Shown: positions 17,396 through 26,762, counted from the first letter of the stretch. The stretch is 31,169 nt of DNA from Saprospirales bacterium (GCA_003559985.1 PWJP01000150.1:1-31169); one strand, 5' to 3'. Notes: generated by a model not told the origin, from the sequence alone. Translations and numbers: made by a program.

Positions 17396-17813
17396 GTTGC
17401 AGATTTTTGAAAAATTGGGTGAAAAATAGTAAATATTTGACAATCAGGCTTACTTTTAAGCGGTGATTTAACTTTTTTAAACACTCCATTAGTGCTTTGT
17501 TAACACTTTTTCGCCCCGACCAGCTATCCCAGTCTGCTGCACAATAGTGCTGTCTGTGTTTTCTATGGGAACTATTCTGATAAAATGGGGGTGGCATAAA
17601 TATTGCTGACCTTTGAGGGCTAATTTTCTAAAGCTAAATCTTTCGAAACCCGACTTTTATGCTGTTATTTTTAAAACGAACTGGCTGACAATTCGCAAAA
17701 CTTTTATAAAGCTCTGAAATTCAACAAAAAGCGCTAATTTGATTAAAAAAAGTTGGACAGTGTTTCAAAGTTTTATTAATTTGGCCCTTCGGTAGATGTA
17801 ATGTAATGAAGTT
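17396..17813. other. Divergent intergenic region between protease pair and regulator
   Basis: This 418-nt AT-rich gap separates two divergent transcription units. It should contain the promoter of the protease pair, but no exact -7 consensus was found on the minus strand. On the plus strand a candidate promoter lies at 17753-17783. No credible ORF, RNA gene or strong hairpin was seen. Confidence 0.6.
17753..17783 (+). promoter_or_regulatory. Candidate promoter of the response regulator gene
   Basis: TTG at 17753-17755, 20 nt, then TTAATTTG at 17776-17783, one mismatch from TAnnTTTG. The leader would be about 25 nt. The wide spacing and the mismatch make this weak. Confidence 0.3.
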
Positions 17814-18500
17814 ATGGAAAGGAAAAAAGTAGATCTCATACTTGCAGACGAACAGCAATTGACCATTGATGGTGTATGTAATTTGCTGGGTGAAAGTGAT
17901 TTTGGGTATGATTTGAATGTGTGCAAAACAGTGAATAGTGGAGAGGAACTGCTGACACTTGCTAAGACGAATATTTTTGATCTACTTGTTATGGAACTCA
18001 AGTTACCCGTCATTGATGGAATTGACCTGATATATGAGCTCAAAGAGGTTCAGCCTCTTATGCGCATTTTGATTTTGACCAGTTACGACAGCAACAAATT
18101 TGTAAAAGAGGCCTTTAAAAACGGAGCCGATGGGTATATGCTCAAAAGGTCCGGGAAAGACGAGTTGGTAAGGGCCATTAAAGATGTACTTAAAGGAGTG
18201 GCCTATATGGGTGAAGGTGTCAATATATCGCCTACCAAGAACGGGATAAAAAAGGCCAATGAGGAAGAATACTGGGTCACAGAGGACAATTTTCTGCTCA
18301 AGCACTACCTCACAAAAAGAGAGCGGGAAATAATTAATGAAATTGCATGCGATAAGAACAACAGGGAAATTGCCAGAGATTTATTTATTAGTGACCAAAC
18401 CGTCTCTGTTCACCGAAAGAATATCATGAGAAAACTCAAGGTGGAGACCAACGATGGCCTGATAAAAATTGCTCAGGAAAACGGTTTGCTCAAGCAGTGA
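17814..18500 (+). CDS. LuxR/NarL-type response regulator with Asp-to-Glu phospho-acceptor site
   Basis: This 228-residue protein has a receiver domain (about 5-128) and a LuxR-type helix-turn-helix (about 163-226, LTKREREIINEIACDKNNREIARDL then the recognition helix ISDQTVSVHRKNIMRKL). In the receiver the acidic pair is present (Asp12, Glu13), as are the switch Thr (ILILTS, Thr89) and the conserved Lys (YMLKRS, Lys111). However, the residue aligned with the phospho-acceptor Asp is Glu61 (FDLLVMELKLPVIDG, codon GAA). Acidic replacement often mimics phosphorylation, so the protein may be constitutively active or phosphorylation-independent; this is an inference. No histidine kinase is encoded nearby. 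It lies upstream of, and in the same direction as, the dockerin-like and cohesin-like secreted protein genes and could control them. Confidence 0.9.
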   Translation: MERKKVDLILADEQQLTIDGVCNLLGESDFGYDLNVCKTVNSGEELLTLAKTNIFDLLVMELKLPVIDGIDLIYELKEVQPLMRILILTSYDSNKFVKEAFKNGADGYMLKRSGKDELVRAIKDVLKGVAYMGEGVNISPTKNGIKKANEEEYWVTEDNFLLKHYLTKREREIINEIACDKNNREIARDLFISDQTVSVHRKNIMRKLKVETNDGLIKIAQENGLLKQ

Positions 18501-18581
18501 ACTGAGTTCCTACCTTTTCTTTTCGCGCCCTTTATATTATTCATGCTTAGAACACCCTGACGTTTCCCCGCCTACAAAGTT

Positions 18582-18619
18582 TTATCTGTTTGCTATCCAG
18601 GCGATATTCCTACAGATAA
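18582..18619. repeat. 8-bp inverted repeat upstream of the dockerin-like gene
   Basis: TTATCTGT (18582-18589) and ACAGATAA (18612-18619) are perfect inverted copies 22 nt apart, with centres 30 bp apart, about three helical turns. The pair lies just upstream of the -7 element at 18655. It could be a paired activator site or a weak hairpin after the regulator gene. Confidence 0.4.
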
Positions 18620-18654
18620 TAGTGGATGTATTTTCCTAAGTCAACTTTTTGGAA

Positions 18655-18662
18655 TATATTTG
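18655..18662 (+). promoter_or_regulatory. -7 element for the dockerin-like gene
   Basis: TATATTTG is an exact TAnnTTTG match, 66 nt before the ATG at 18729. No TTG was found at 15-20 nt upstream, which would fit an activator-dependent promoter but may also mean a chance match in an AT-rich region. Confidence 0.4.
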
Positions 18663-18728
18663 TAAAATTATTATTCTTATTTTTACTATATGTTGCATTG
18701 GCTACATTGGTGATCAAACAAGTTGCGC

Positions 18729-21700
18729 ATGAAAAAAATATACTGCCCCTTTTTAAATACAATGGTTCTCTCAGTAATTTTATGGTGCTTTTCGCACGGT
18801 GAAACCTTTGCCAATTGTCCTGTTTACTGTCTGCCCCATGTGGAAATCTCTGCCGGTGTAAATTGTGATACAGAAGTTCACCCCCATCAAGTTTTGAGTA
18901 ACTATCAATACGGCACATGCAGTTATTCTGTAAATGTTCAATCCCCGACCGGAAGCTCTCTGGGAGATGTGATACCCGGTCAGTTCTTGGATCAGACGCT
19001 CAATTACACAGTGGTCTCAGGGGTTTGGAGTTGCTCGGGCCAAATTACCGTGGTGGATGACGTGGCACCGGTTGCAGTATGTGACCTCGACACCAGAATT
19101 TCTCTTGGTTCAAATGGCACCGGAAAGGTTTATGTATCCGCATTTGACGATGGAAGTTATGACAATTGCGAACTCGCATCGGTAGAAATTGCGCGCAAAT
19201 ATGCCGGGAATTGCCCGGATGGAGTTTATGACGACACTGAGTTCAGAAATTTCGTGGAAGTTTGTTGCTCCGATATTGCTGAAAGTCCCCTTGAAATTAT
19301 ACTTCGTGCCACGGATGCTGCCGGCAATACGAATACTTGTTGGGCACAACTCTATGTGGAGGATAAGTTGCCACCTAATTTAATCTGCCCCACGGATATT
19401 ACCGTTACCTGTGATTATGAATTTGACTTTGATGACCTCTCTGTTTTTGGCAAAGTGGCTCTGAGTCAGGCTGAAAGGGATCAAATTATTATTCAGGACC
19501 CAATTTATGAGCCCGGTTTCGTAGCCGGACTGGATGGATTGGCAACGGACAATTGCGGAGTGGTCGTAACCGAGGATTTTGAGAAAGATTTAAAATGTGG
19601 AAAGGGCATCATAGAGCGAACTTTTACCGCCACCGATCCCGATAACAGGACTGCTTACTGTACCCAGATTATCGAAATTATTGAGTTGGAGCCCTTCGAC
19701 GACGAATACATCACCTGGCCGGAGGACGTGATGATTGAGGATTGCCCCAACGGAGTTATTGATCCCGATGTAACCGGAATGCCTGAAATTGACGGTGAAC
19801 ACTGTAGCAACATACTATTTTCATACACCGATGAAATTTTTACTCAGGTGGATGGTGAGTGCTTTAAAGTCCTGCGCACCTGGTCAGTGATGGATTGGTG
19901 TCAGCACATTCCAAATGTGGAGCCACCCATTGGCCTATGGTCTGAACTTCAGGGGATCAAAGTAAAAACCAATCAGGCCCCGGTTATTCAAAATTGCCAG
20001 CCGAAAACGATATGTGGTGAAGACCCCGATGGCTGTAGCGGCAATGTAGAAATTGTGCAAGCTGCAATGGATGATTGCACTCCGGATTCACTATTGGAGT
20101 GGACTTATATGATTGATATTGACAATACTGGTCAATACAATACCATGGGGTCCGGCAACGAAATCAGTGGCGAATTTCCCTTTGGAACCCACAGGGTGAG
20201 ATGGAGTGCTGAGGATCTTTGCGGAAATAAATCTCACTGCCACCAGGAAATAACCATAGAGGATTGCCAGCAACCGGTGCCGGTTTGCCACCATGGAATT
20301 TCCACAGTGGTCATGCCCATTTCAGGTGAAGTAACTCTCAATGCGGACCACTTTAACGCGGGCAGTTTTGACAATTGTACGCCGGATGACGATCTCATTT
20401 TGGCTTACAGCAACGATCCCACTGACACCACCCGAACATTTGATTGCAGCGAACTTGATACGACAGGTTTGGAAATATGGGTTTTCGATCAAAATGGCAA
20501 TGCTGATTTTTGCAACACATATGTATTTATTGCAGACAATCATGGAGCGTGCCTTGATTCTCTCATCGGTTTTAAATCCGGCTTGGTTTTGGATCCTGAT
20601 ATGAGACCGGTTAAAGGAGTTGAGATTGAGTACAATTCACCCGATTTGCCCTATTTGGAAAACTCCTTAACAGGTGGTGATGGTCAGTACGAATTGCTGT
20701 GGTACTTGATTCCTGAAGAGGGTCAGGGGATTTTGAAAGCAAAAAAAGACCACGACCCTTTAAATGGCTTCACTTCATTTGATTTGTTATTGATACAAAA
20801 GCACATAATCGGCTCAAGGCCATTTACCGAATTCGACCAGTTAATTGCTGCAGATATCAACCGCGATGGTGAAATAAATGTGGCCGACGTAGCAGAAGGA
20901 CGAAATGTCATCCTCGGAAGGCAAACTACTTTTGAAAACAATACCTCCTGGAGGATTTTCCCGGCTGCGCATGACATAAGAAGTCTGTCTCCCGGGGATC
21001 CCATACCCTCTGAGGGATTCAGAAGTCCATTTTATCAGGATTCCATGATGGTGGTTGATTTTGATGCCGTGAAAACCGGTGATGTTAATCGAAGTGCCGA
21101 TCCGGGCGGGCATATTGCAAATCCCAGATCCGAAGAGAAGGAGACAGTGAATTATATTATTAGCGATTCTGAGCTTCAATTATTTTTTGAAGATAAAGAA
21201 TTCGCAAAATCATTGCAATTCAGCCTCGAATTGGACGTGGCTCCTCTTGAAATTAGTGGTGTGGAGTGGATGGCTGCAGGTGATTTTGACTACTCGCTTT
21301 TTGATTCAGATCAAGGGGGTGCTTTATTGACAATCAGCGCTTTCAACGCCAATGGTATTGCCTTCAATCCCGGTGAACCGTTTTTGACTATTGATATGGT
21401 TGAAGATGGAAAAGTTGGGAAGAGTTTTTCGCCCCAACTTGTGGAAGCTCCTGCAGTAGCCGAAATTGGGCTTAGTTCTTTCAAAACTTCCGGAATTGAG
21501 CTTGAAGCTTCTGTTGAAGTCGAGGAAAACTCTCTCATGGATATGGAATCAATATCTGTTCATCCCAATCCTTCACTGGATTATCAAAGTGTGAGGATTA
21601 AGGGATTGGACGCTGGCGAGGATTTAGAGTATATCCTCACCGATGCTACAGGAAGGCTGTTGCGGAGTGGTATGTGGAAAAACGATGCATCCAATTCGGG

Positions 21701-21812
21701 ATCGACATTTGAATTAAACGGAGCGGACCTTCCGGTACAGGGCTTGTATTACCTTCATATCAGGAATTTGACCAGTGGTTACTCACAAACTGTTAAAATT
21801 ATTCGACAGTAG
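18729..21812 (+). CDS. Secreted HYR-like protein with dockerin-like module and T9SS type A sorting domain
   Basis: The ATG at 18729 gives 1027 residues; the in-frame TTG at 18723 adds only two. A signal peptide ends near ETFANC (about 28). Cysteine-rich beta modules of the HYR type follow to about 605, with recurring DNC, ATDAAGNTN and VEDKLPPNLICPTDITV patterns. Residues about 610-665 look like a carboxypeptidase-regulatory-like fold (GLVLDPDMRPVKGVEIEY). Next, 681-733 is a dockerin-like pair of helices: the second has a full EF-hand loop, DINRDGEINVAD (709-720), while the first is degenerate. A further beta domain and a type A sorting domain (942-1027, VHPNPSLDYQ) complete it. It is probably a surface or secreted calcium-binding structural protein. 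Its dockerin-like module is notable beside the cohesin-like gene downstream. Confidence 0.87.
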   Translation: MKKIYCPFLNTMVLSVILWCFSHGETFANCPVYCLPHVEISAGVNCDTEVHPHQVLSNYQYGTCSYSVNVQSPTGSSLGDVIPGQFLDQTLNYTVVSGVWSCSGQITVVDDVAPVAVCDLDTRISLGSNGTGKVYVSAFDDGSYDNCELASVEIARKYAGNCPDGVYDDTEFRNFVEVCCSDIAESPLEIILRATDAAGNTNTCWAQLYVEDKLPPNLICPTDITVTCDYEFDFDDLSVFGKVALSQAERDQIIIQDPIYEPGFVAGLDGLATDNCGVVVTEDFEKDLKCGKGIIERTFTATDPDNRTAYCTQIIEIIELEPFDDEYITWPEDVMIEDCPNGVIDPDVTGMPEIDGEHCSNILFSYTDEIFTQVDGECFKVLRTWSVMDWCQHIPNVEPPIGLWSELQGIKVKTNQAPVIQNCQPKTICGEDPDGCSGNVEIVQAAMDDCTPDSLLEWTYMIDIDNTGQYNTMGSGNEISGEFPFGTHRVRWSAEDLCGNKSHCHQEITIEDCQQPVPVCHHGISTVVMPISGEVTLNADHFNAGSFDNCTPDDDLILAYSNDPTDTTRTFDCSELDTTGLEIWVFDQNGNADFCNTYVFIADNHGACLDSLIGFKSGLVLDPDMRPVKGVEIEYNSPDLPYLENSLTGGDGQYELLWYLIPEEGQGILKAKKDHDPLNGFTSFDLLLIQKHIIGSRPFTEFDQLIAADINRDGEINVADVAEGRNVILGRQTTFENNTSWRIFPAAHDIRSLSPGDPIPSEGFRSPFYQDSMMVVDFDAVKTGDVNRSADPGGHIANPRSEEKETVNYIISDSELQLFFEDKEFAKSLQFSLELDVAPLEISGVEWMAAGDFDYSLFDSDQGGALLTISAFNANGIAFNPGEPFLTIDMVEDGKVGKSFSPQLVEAPAVAEIGLSSFKTSGIELEASVEVEENSLMDMESISVHPNPSLDYQSVRIKGLDAGEDLEYILTDATGRLLRSGMWKNDASNSGSTFELNGADLPVQGLYYLHIRNLTSGYSQTVKIIRQ

Positions 21813-21965
21813 AAATTTTGAATACAAAAGGCGTTTTGGACTATTATTTGCTTGCTGTAATATTTTGACTTATTGAAATGGTTTGCAGAGCTCGATTGAG
21901 TTAAGTAGGCTGTATTAATTTGCGGTAATGGAGAGACTGACCACGATGCCGTTTCAAAATTCCTG

Positions 21966-21987
21966 ATAAAGAAGCTTTATTTTTTTT
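21966..21987 (+). terminator. Terminator-like hairpin with T-tract
   Basis: ATAAAG (21966-21971), a 3-nt loop and CTTTAT (21975-21980) are followed by seven T (21981-21987), about 150 nt after the stop of the dockerin-like gene. The stem is short and AU-rich, so it would be weak. It lies in the 312-nt gap 21813-22124, which otherwise holds only the promoter at 22064-22090. Confidence 0.4.
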
Positions 21988-22063
21988 ATTGCCTTGTGAT
22001 AATGGAATTGTTATTGCAGGCAGAATGAAGGTGTGTATTGAGCAAAAAATAATTTCGTAGATA

Positions 22064-22090
22064 TTGCAGATGTATAATTTGCTATCTTTG
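22064..22090 (+). promoter_or_regulatory. Promoter of the cohesin-like gene
   Basis: TTG at 22064-22066, 16 nt, then TATCTTTG at 22083-22090, an exact -7 match with the same spacing as the promoter at 8654-8680. The leader would be about 28 nt. The gene and the PorP/SprF-like gene after it would be transcribed from here. Confidence 0.55.
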
Positions 22091-22124
22091 CAACAAATTT
22101 GCGTGGCATAATAAAATTTTAACC

Positions 22125-25100
22125 ATGAGGATAACAGTTGTTTTGGCGCTAATGTGGATGATTTTTTCCACCGTGCCGGTTGTTGCACAACCCATCTTTA
22201 ATTTTTCAAACCATTCTACACAACCCGGTGATATGATTGAAGTGGATCTAACCGTCGAGGATTTTGAGATGATGGTCTTCGCGCAGTTTTCATTTGGTTG
22301 GGATTCTAACGTACTTGAATTCGTTGAGTACACCAATTTTAATGATGGCGCCGGCGTGAGTAGTTCGGTGGTGGCAACACCTTTTGAGCTTGGAGTGTCC
22401 AATGAGGGTCGATTTGCAGGTCTGGCCTGGGCGGAACCAGAGGGCTTGACACTTTCTGATGGGGTTGTATTATTCAGCATACTTTTTGAAGTGGTGGGTG
22501 CCGAATGCAGCTTTACAGAGGTTGGATTCAATCCTCCCTGGTCAAGTCTGCCGCATGAAGTGGTGCAACTCGATGCAAATCTGGTTGATGTTGACGTCAC
22601 CAACACAACCACCTTCAACAATGGTGAGGTTGATGTGCCAGGTGAAGATTGTCCGGAATTTACACAACTGGAAGTTATTGCCAATGAAGTGAGTGGAGAA
22701 AATGGTGAGGAAGTGTGCGTGGAAGTCAGTGTGCGTGGATATACGGATGTGATCAGCATGCAATATACCAATCAATGGGACCCCGATGTATTGGAATTCA
22801 ACCGCATCCAAAATTTTAACCTGCCAAACATGACTATGGGTAATTTTGGAACCGGACAAACCGACAATGGCCGGCTAAGCCTCTCTTACAACGACCCGAG
22901 TGGACAACCAGTATCGGTATCTGACAATACAGTTGTGTATGAGGTGTGTTTTGATATAATCGGAAGCACAGGTCAGTTTTCAGCATTTGAGTTCACTTCA
23001 AGTCCTCTGTCAATAGATTTTATCGGAGAGGTTGATGGAGAGGATGTATCACTTGATCCCGTGTTGACATCGGGTGGGGTTACGGTAACCGGTATTTTTG
23101 ATGGATTAACTGTATTTCCTGAAGATAATTCCGGTCAGCCTGGAGATATTGTTTGCGTGGATATTAATGTGACCGGCTTTGAGGATATTATTGCATTCCA
23201 GGATTTGATGGTGGAGTGGAACTCCGATCAGTTGTCATACGATACTGTCCTGACCACTGGCCTTACACAAGGCTTTTCAGTTAATGATTTGAATGTTGGT
23301 GATGGTGTCCTGGGGGTCCTTTTTGATGATCCCGCTGCAACCCCGACAACAATACCTGATGGTTCTTCTATTTTCCAGGTGTGCTTTGAAGTGGTTGGGG
23401 AATGTGAAACCGAGACTACCATGGTAACAAGTTGGGCTCCATCAGCCATTGCAATTAACGATGAGCTTGAGACAATCCCTGTCATGGGAGGAGAAGGCAG
23501 CTTCTCCATCATTTGTGAATGCTTTATTGAGGCCGTGGTTAATGATGTCACCTGTTTCGGAGGGAATGACGGTAGCATAGAGTTAGAATTGAGTCAGGCC
23601 TGTATTCCTTTTGAAAATATCACCTGGAGCGGTCCTACCGACATTCCCGACGGGGAAACGAATCCCGGAGGGCTTGCTGCCGGAACCTACAGCGTTACCG
23701 TCACTTATGATGGTGGTGCTGAAGAAGTTGAACTTGACAATATAGTGGTGGGTGAAGCCGATGAGATTGTCATCGACAATATCGATCTGGAATTTCCTAC
23801 TGAACCTGATTTTGACAATGGGTCGATTTCTATTGAAGCTTCCGGTGGTACTGGAGCACTGTCCTTTACATGGGATCCCGACGTGGGGGATGAAGCTGAA
23901 ATAACAAAACTTGAGGGTGGACTTTATTCAGTTACAATTACTGATGAAGCAGGTTGTGAAATATTTCCCGAACCCATAGCGCTCTGCGCCCCGGTACCCG
24001 CTGAATTTGAGGTGAATAATATTAGTTGTCACGGTGAGATGGACGGGTCCATTTTAGTTGAATTGGAGGGTGATGGAGAAGATTACTCTTTTTCCTGGTC
24101 CTGTGACGAGGGAAATACTGGTCTGGAAGTCACCGGCCTCGGACCTGATACTTGTATTCTCGTTGTAGAAGAAATTGGCACTCCCTGTGTATTTGAGTTT
24201 GAGTTTTTGATCAACGAACCCGAAGAACTCATCATAGAAGAAATAAACCTCGTCGATGACGACGGGACCGAAAGCGGAGAGATAAGTGTGGTTGTTAGTG
24301 GGGGTACCCCGCCGTATGACTTTGACTGGGGACCCGGAGACCTTCCCAACAGCCCTGAGTTGACGGGTGTATCAGGGGGAATTTACACTTTGGTAATTAC
24401 CGACGCTAATGGATGTCAGCTGGATGCTGGTACCATCCAGCTTCCCGGTGCCCTTGAAATTGGCGCCTTGATTCAGGACGTCGCTTGCCGAGGTGAAGAA
24501 ACTGGTAGTATCACCTTAATGGTCGCAGGAGGCTCAGGAGATTATGAATATCAGTGGGTATGTGATAGTGGTCAGGCATCTACAGATTCGTCCATTGAGG
24601 GAGTAGGTGCGGGCATCTGCTCTGTCACGATTACAGATAATGAATCCGGTGTAATGGTCGTAGAAGAATTTGAGGTTACGGAGCCGGATATGGATTTGAA
24701 CCTTGAGGTTTTGTCCCTGGAATGCAATGACTTCACCAATCAGGCAGATTTGAATTTGCTTGCTAAAGGTGGAGTTTCTCCCTACCAATTTAGTGTTGAG
24801 GGAACCCAGTTTCAAGGTTCTAATACCTTTACAAATATGCCATCCGGTGAATGGGAGGTTTTTGTGAGAGATGATGGCGGTTGTGTCAGAAGTATCGATA
24901 TTGAGGTGCCCGATTGTTTCGATGATGATTGTTTTGAAGGAAGGCTTGTGATTACACCAAATGGTAGTGGTCGCAATGACAATCTTATCATCAGATGTGC
25001 TGAAACCACCAACAATGTGCTGCGAATATTTAATCGTGGTGGACAGGTGGTTTTTGAGCAGAGTAATTACCGGAACGATTGGGAGGGCACTACCAACAGT

Positions 25101-25211
25101 GGAAATGCTGTAAATGAAGACACCTATATGTGGGTGTTGGAGGTGTTTTACAACAGTGGCGGACGAGAGGTTTACAGAGGTACTGTTACTGTCTTAAGAG
25201 ATCTCAGATAA
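22125..25211 (+). CDS. Surface protein with three cohesin-like domains, SprB-like repeats and T9SS type B sorting domain
   Basis: This 1028-residue, strongly acidic protein has a signal peptide ending near VVAQ (about 22). Three cohesin-like domains follow at about 24-170, 180-322 and 327-463. Each repeats the pattern of a PGD or ENGEE entry strand, V-D-F/Y-x-x-I/M, a W-(D/N)-x-x-x-L-x-F/Y core strand, and a late (V/I)-(L/Y/F)-x-(I/V)-x-F-(E/D)-(V/I)-(V/I)-G strand. About 466-925 is SprB-like repeats with CFGGNDGSI, CHGEMDGSI and CRGEETGSI entries. Residues 937-1028 are a CHU_C/type B sorting domain (LVITPNGSGRNDN to VTVLRDLR), which implies attachment through a PorP/SprF-type partner. Such a gene follows at once, though broken. 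Cohesins bind dockerins in cellulosomes; here binding to the neighbouring dockerin-like protein is an inference. Confidence 0.9.
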   Translation: MRITVVLALMWMIFSTVPVVAQPIFNFSNHSTQPGDMIEVDLTVEDFEMMVFAQFSFGWDSNVLEFVEYTNFNDGAGVSSSVVATPFELGVSNEGRFAGLAWAEPEGLTLSDGVVLFSILFEVVGAECSFTEVGFNPPWSSLPHEVVQLDANLVDVDVTNTTTFNNGEVDVPGEDCPEFTQLEVIANEVSGENGEEVCVEVSVRGYTDVISMQYTNQWDPDVLEFNRIQNFNLPNMTMGNFGTGQTDNGRLSLSYNDPSGQPVSVSDNTVVYEVCFDIIGSTGQFSAFEFTSSPLSIDFIGEVDGEDVSLDPVLTSGGVTVTGIFDGLTVFPEDNSGQPGDIVCVDINVTGFEDIIAFQDLMVEWNSDQLSYDTVLTTGLTQGFSVNDLNVGDGVLGVLFDDPAATPTTIPDGSSIFQVCFEVVGECETETTMVTSWAPSAIAINDELETIPVMGGEGSFSIICECFIEAVVNDVTCFGGNDGSIELELSQACIPFENITWSGPTDIPDGETNPGGLAAGTYSVTVTYDGGAEEVELDNIVVGEADEIVIDNIDLEFPTEPDFDNGSISIEASGGTGALSFTWDPDVGDEAEITKLEGGLYSVTITDEAGCEIFPEPIALCAPVPAEFEVNNISCHGEMDGSILVELEGDGEDYSFSWSCDEGNTGLEVTGLGPDTCILVVEEIGTPCVFEFEFLINEPEELIIEEINLVDDDGTESGEISVVVSGGTPPYDFDWGPGDLPNSPELTGVSGGIYTLVITDANGCQLDAGTIQLPGALEIGALIQDVACRGEETGSITLMVAGGSGDYEYQWVCDSGQASTDSSIEGVGAGICSVTITDNESGVMVVEEFEVTEPDMDLNLEVLSLECNDFTNQADLNLLAKGGVSPYQFSVEGTQFQGSNTFTNMPSGEWEVFVRDDGGCVRSIDIEVPDCFDDDCFEGRLVITPNGSGRNDNLIIRCAETTNNVLRIFNRGGQVVFEQSNYRNDWEGTTNSGNAVNEDTYMWVLEVFYNSGGREVYRGTVTVLRDLR

Positions 25212-25243
25212 CAATTTACTAAAGCACTGAAAGAAATTTTACC

Positions 25244-26158
25244 ATGAGAAAGATATACTTGACCTTACTAATTGGAATGCTGACAACGGTTGTTGGTTTT
25301 TCGCAGGAGCAGGCCGATTACACACAGTACCACCTCAATCCAGTATTGATTAATCCTGCGGCTGCTGGATTGCATGGGGGCCATAATTTTATGCTTAATT
25401 ACCGCAACAATTGGAGTTCTTTTCAGGGAGCTCCCAGAGCATACACTTTCAGTTATGACGGTAGTGTTATGGATGATCGAGTGGGACTTGGTCTTATCAT
25501 TTCCGGCAGGGAATTTGGGGTAGAGCGCCAATTGAGGACCCGGCTTTCTTACAGTTACCGCTTTGGTGACGATGATTGGAGTTGGTCCGTGGGCCTTTCC
25601 ACTGAATGGGAGCGTTTCAGCCTGACCAACGATGTTTTTCTCGATGGGCTTTATGAACCCGGTGACCCCATAATAGAGGAGGCTGCGAATGGTATTAATT
25701 ATTTCGATCTGAGTGCGGGTATTTACTGAGAATTTCAAAATCGCTTCTTTTTCGGACTGGCAGCACCAGACATGGTAAGAGCGCGGATTGACGACGTCAG
25801 CTTTGAAGATGATTCGAGCGTCAGTCTTTTTGAGTACTTCAACCTGCTCCTTGGTTATCGATTTGAAGTGCCAAACTATGGAATGACAGTTGAGCCATCT
25901 GTTTTTGTAAAAAGATTGCGGAATATCCCGTTTCAAATAGACTTTAACGTACTTGCCCACTTTCTGGATGAGCAACTTGCCGCAGGTTTGTCTTATTCTA
26001 CCGGTGAAGGAGACCGATTGGGATTTTTGATTGGAACTCGCTTTGATAACGTGAGGCTCTACTACTCATATGATCTGTCCTTCGAAACATTCCAGGATTA
26101 TTCCAATGGCTCCCACGAATTCAGTCTTTCGATAAGGTTGAATGGGAATGACAAGTAA
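25244..26158 (+). pseudogene. PorP/SprF-like T9SS outer-membrane protein, interrupted by in-frame TGA
   Basis: Two open stretches in the same frame, 25244-25726 and 25730-26158, are separated only by a TGA at 25727-25729. Joined, they give about 304 codons, the normal length of the PorP/SprF family. The N-terminal half has a signal peptide (to about FSQEQ) and the family start ADYTQYHLNPVLINPAAAG. The second half carries NRFFFGLAAPDMVRA, the LLGYRFEVP strand, PFQIDFNVLAHFLDEQLAAGLSY and the terminal SHEFSLSIRL. The sequence across the break reads SAGIY-stop-EFQNRFFFG; GGA (Gly) to TGA would need one change. The gene therefore looks recently inactivated, or the TGA is a sequencing error. PorP/SprF proteins anchor type B substrates such as the adjacent cohesin-like protein, 32 nt upstream. 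Confidence 0.85.
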
Positions 26159-26762
26159 TGTAATGGTAGTTGATGGTTGCAATCTCAAGTCCACCTACAT
26201 TTAAGTAAGTCAGAATCTGCATTAGTATATTTATGGGCAGTGAACTGTATGTCATTGCTTGTGAAAATGAGCATCTGTTACTCGTTAAGTGCATTGGGAT
26301 ATTTCCTCGTTGATTATTTCCTGTGCTTTGATCCCTTCTTCTTTCTCACCGGGAACCCTCAGTTAGCCGATAAGCCATTTCAGGTCTAAAATATATCATA
26401 GCTTGTTGGTAGATTGGGCTTGATGAGATTTATTTTAATTTACGAAAAAATTTTATCTTAATATATAATACACATCAATACAGTGTGTTATGTCGATCTT
26501 GTTGATGTCACACAAAGCAAATCTAAGGTTTGTTAATCAACGGGGTCTTAAGTGAATGATTAGTATTAAATTACTGAATATCAGTATGTAATAAGGATTA
26601 TTGCTAATGACTTTTAGGTGATCGATTTAGTTTGTTGTTGGCATTAACGCATTATGATTAAAAGTAATTTAAAAAAGTCTAGTTAACAATATTTAAAGCA
26701 TTTGTAGTATTTTTAATCTAAAAAATACCCAATTGGCTGTCTTTAAGCGCTTGCATTCTCCT

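Noticed and set aside
17396..17443. Extended TTG start for the second metalloprotease
   Set aside because: Would put 16 residues in front of a good signal peptide that begins at the ATG at 17395.
26177..26389. Open frame of 70 codons after the PorP/SprF-like gene
   Set aside because: Short, with no family resemblance and no promoter; lies in an AT-rich spacer.
26472..26513. Possible pseudoknot: ACATCAA/TTGATGT stem with loop GTGTG pairing to CACAC at 26509-26513
   Set aside because: The second helix would need to cross a 7-bp stem with no linker, which is sterically implausible. Only the simple dyad is kept.
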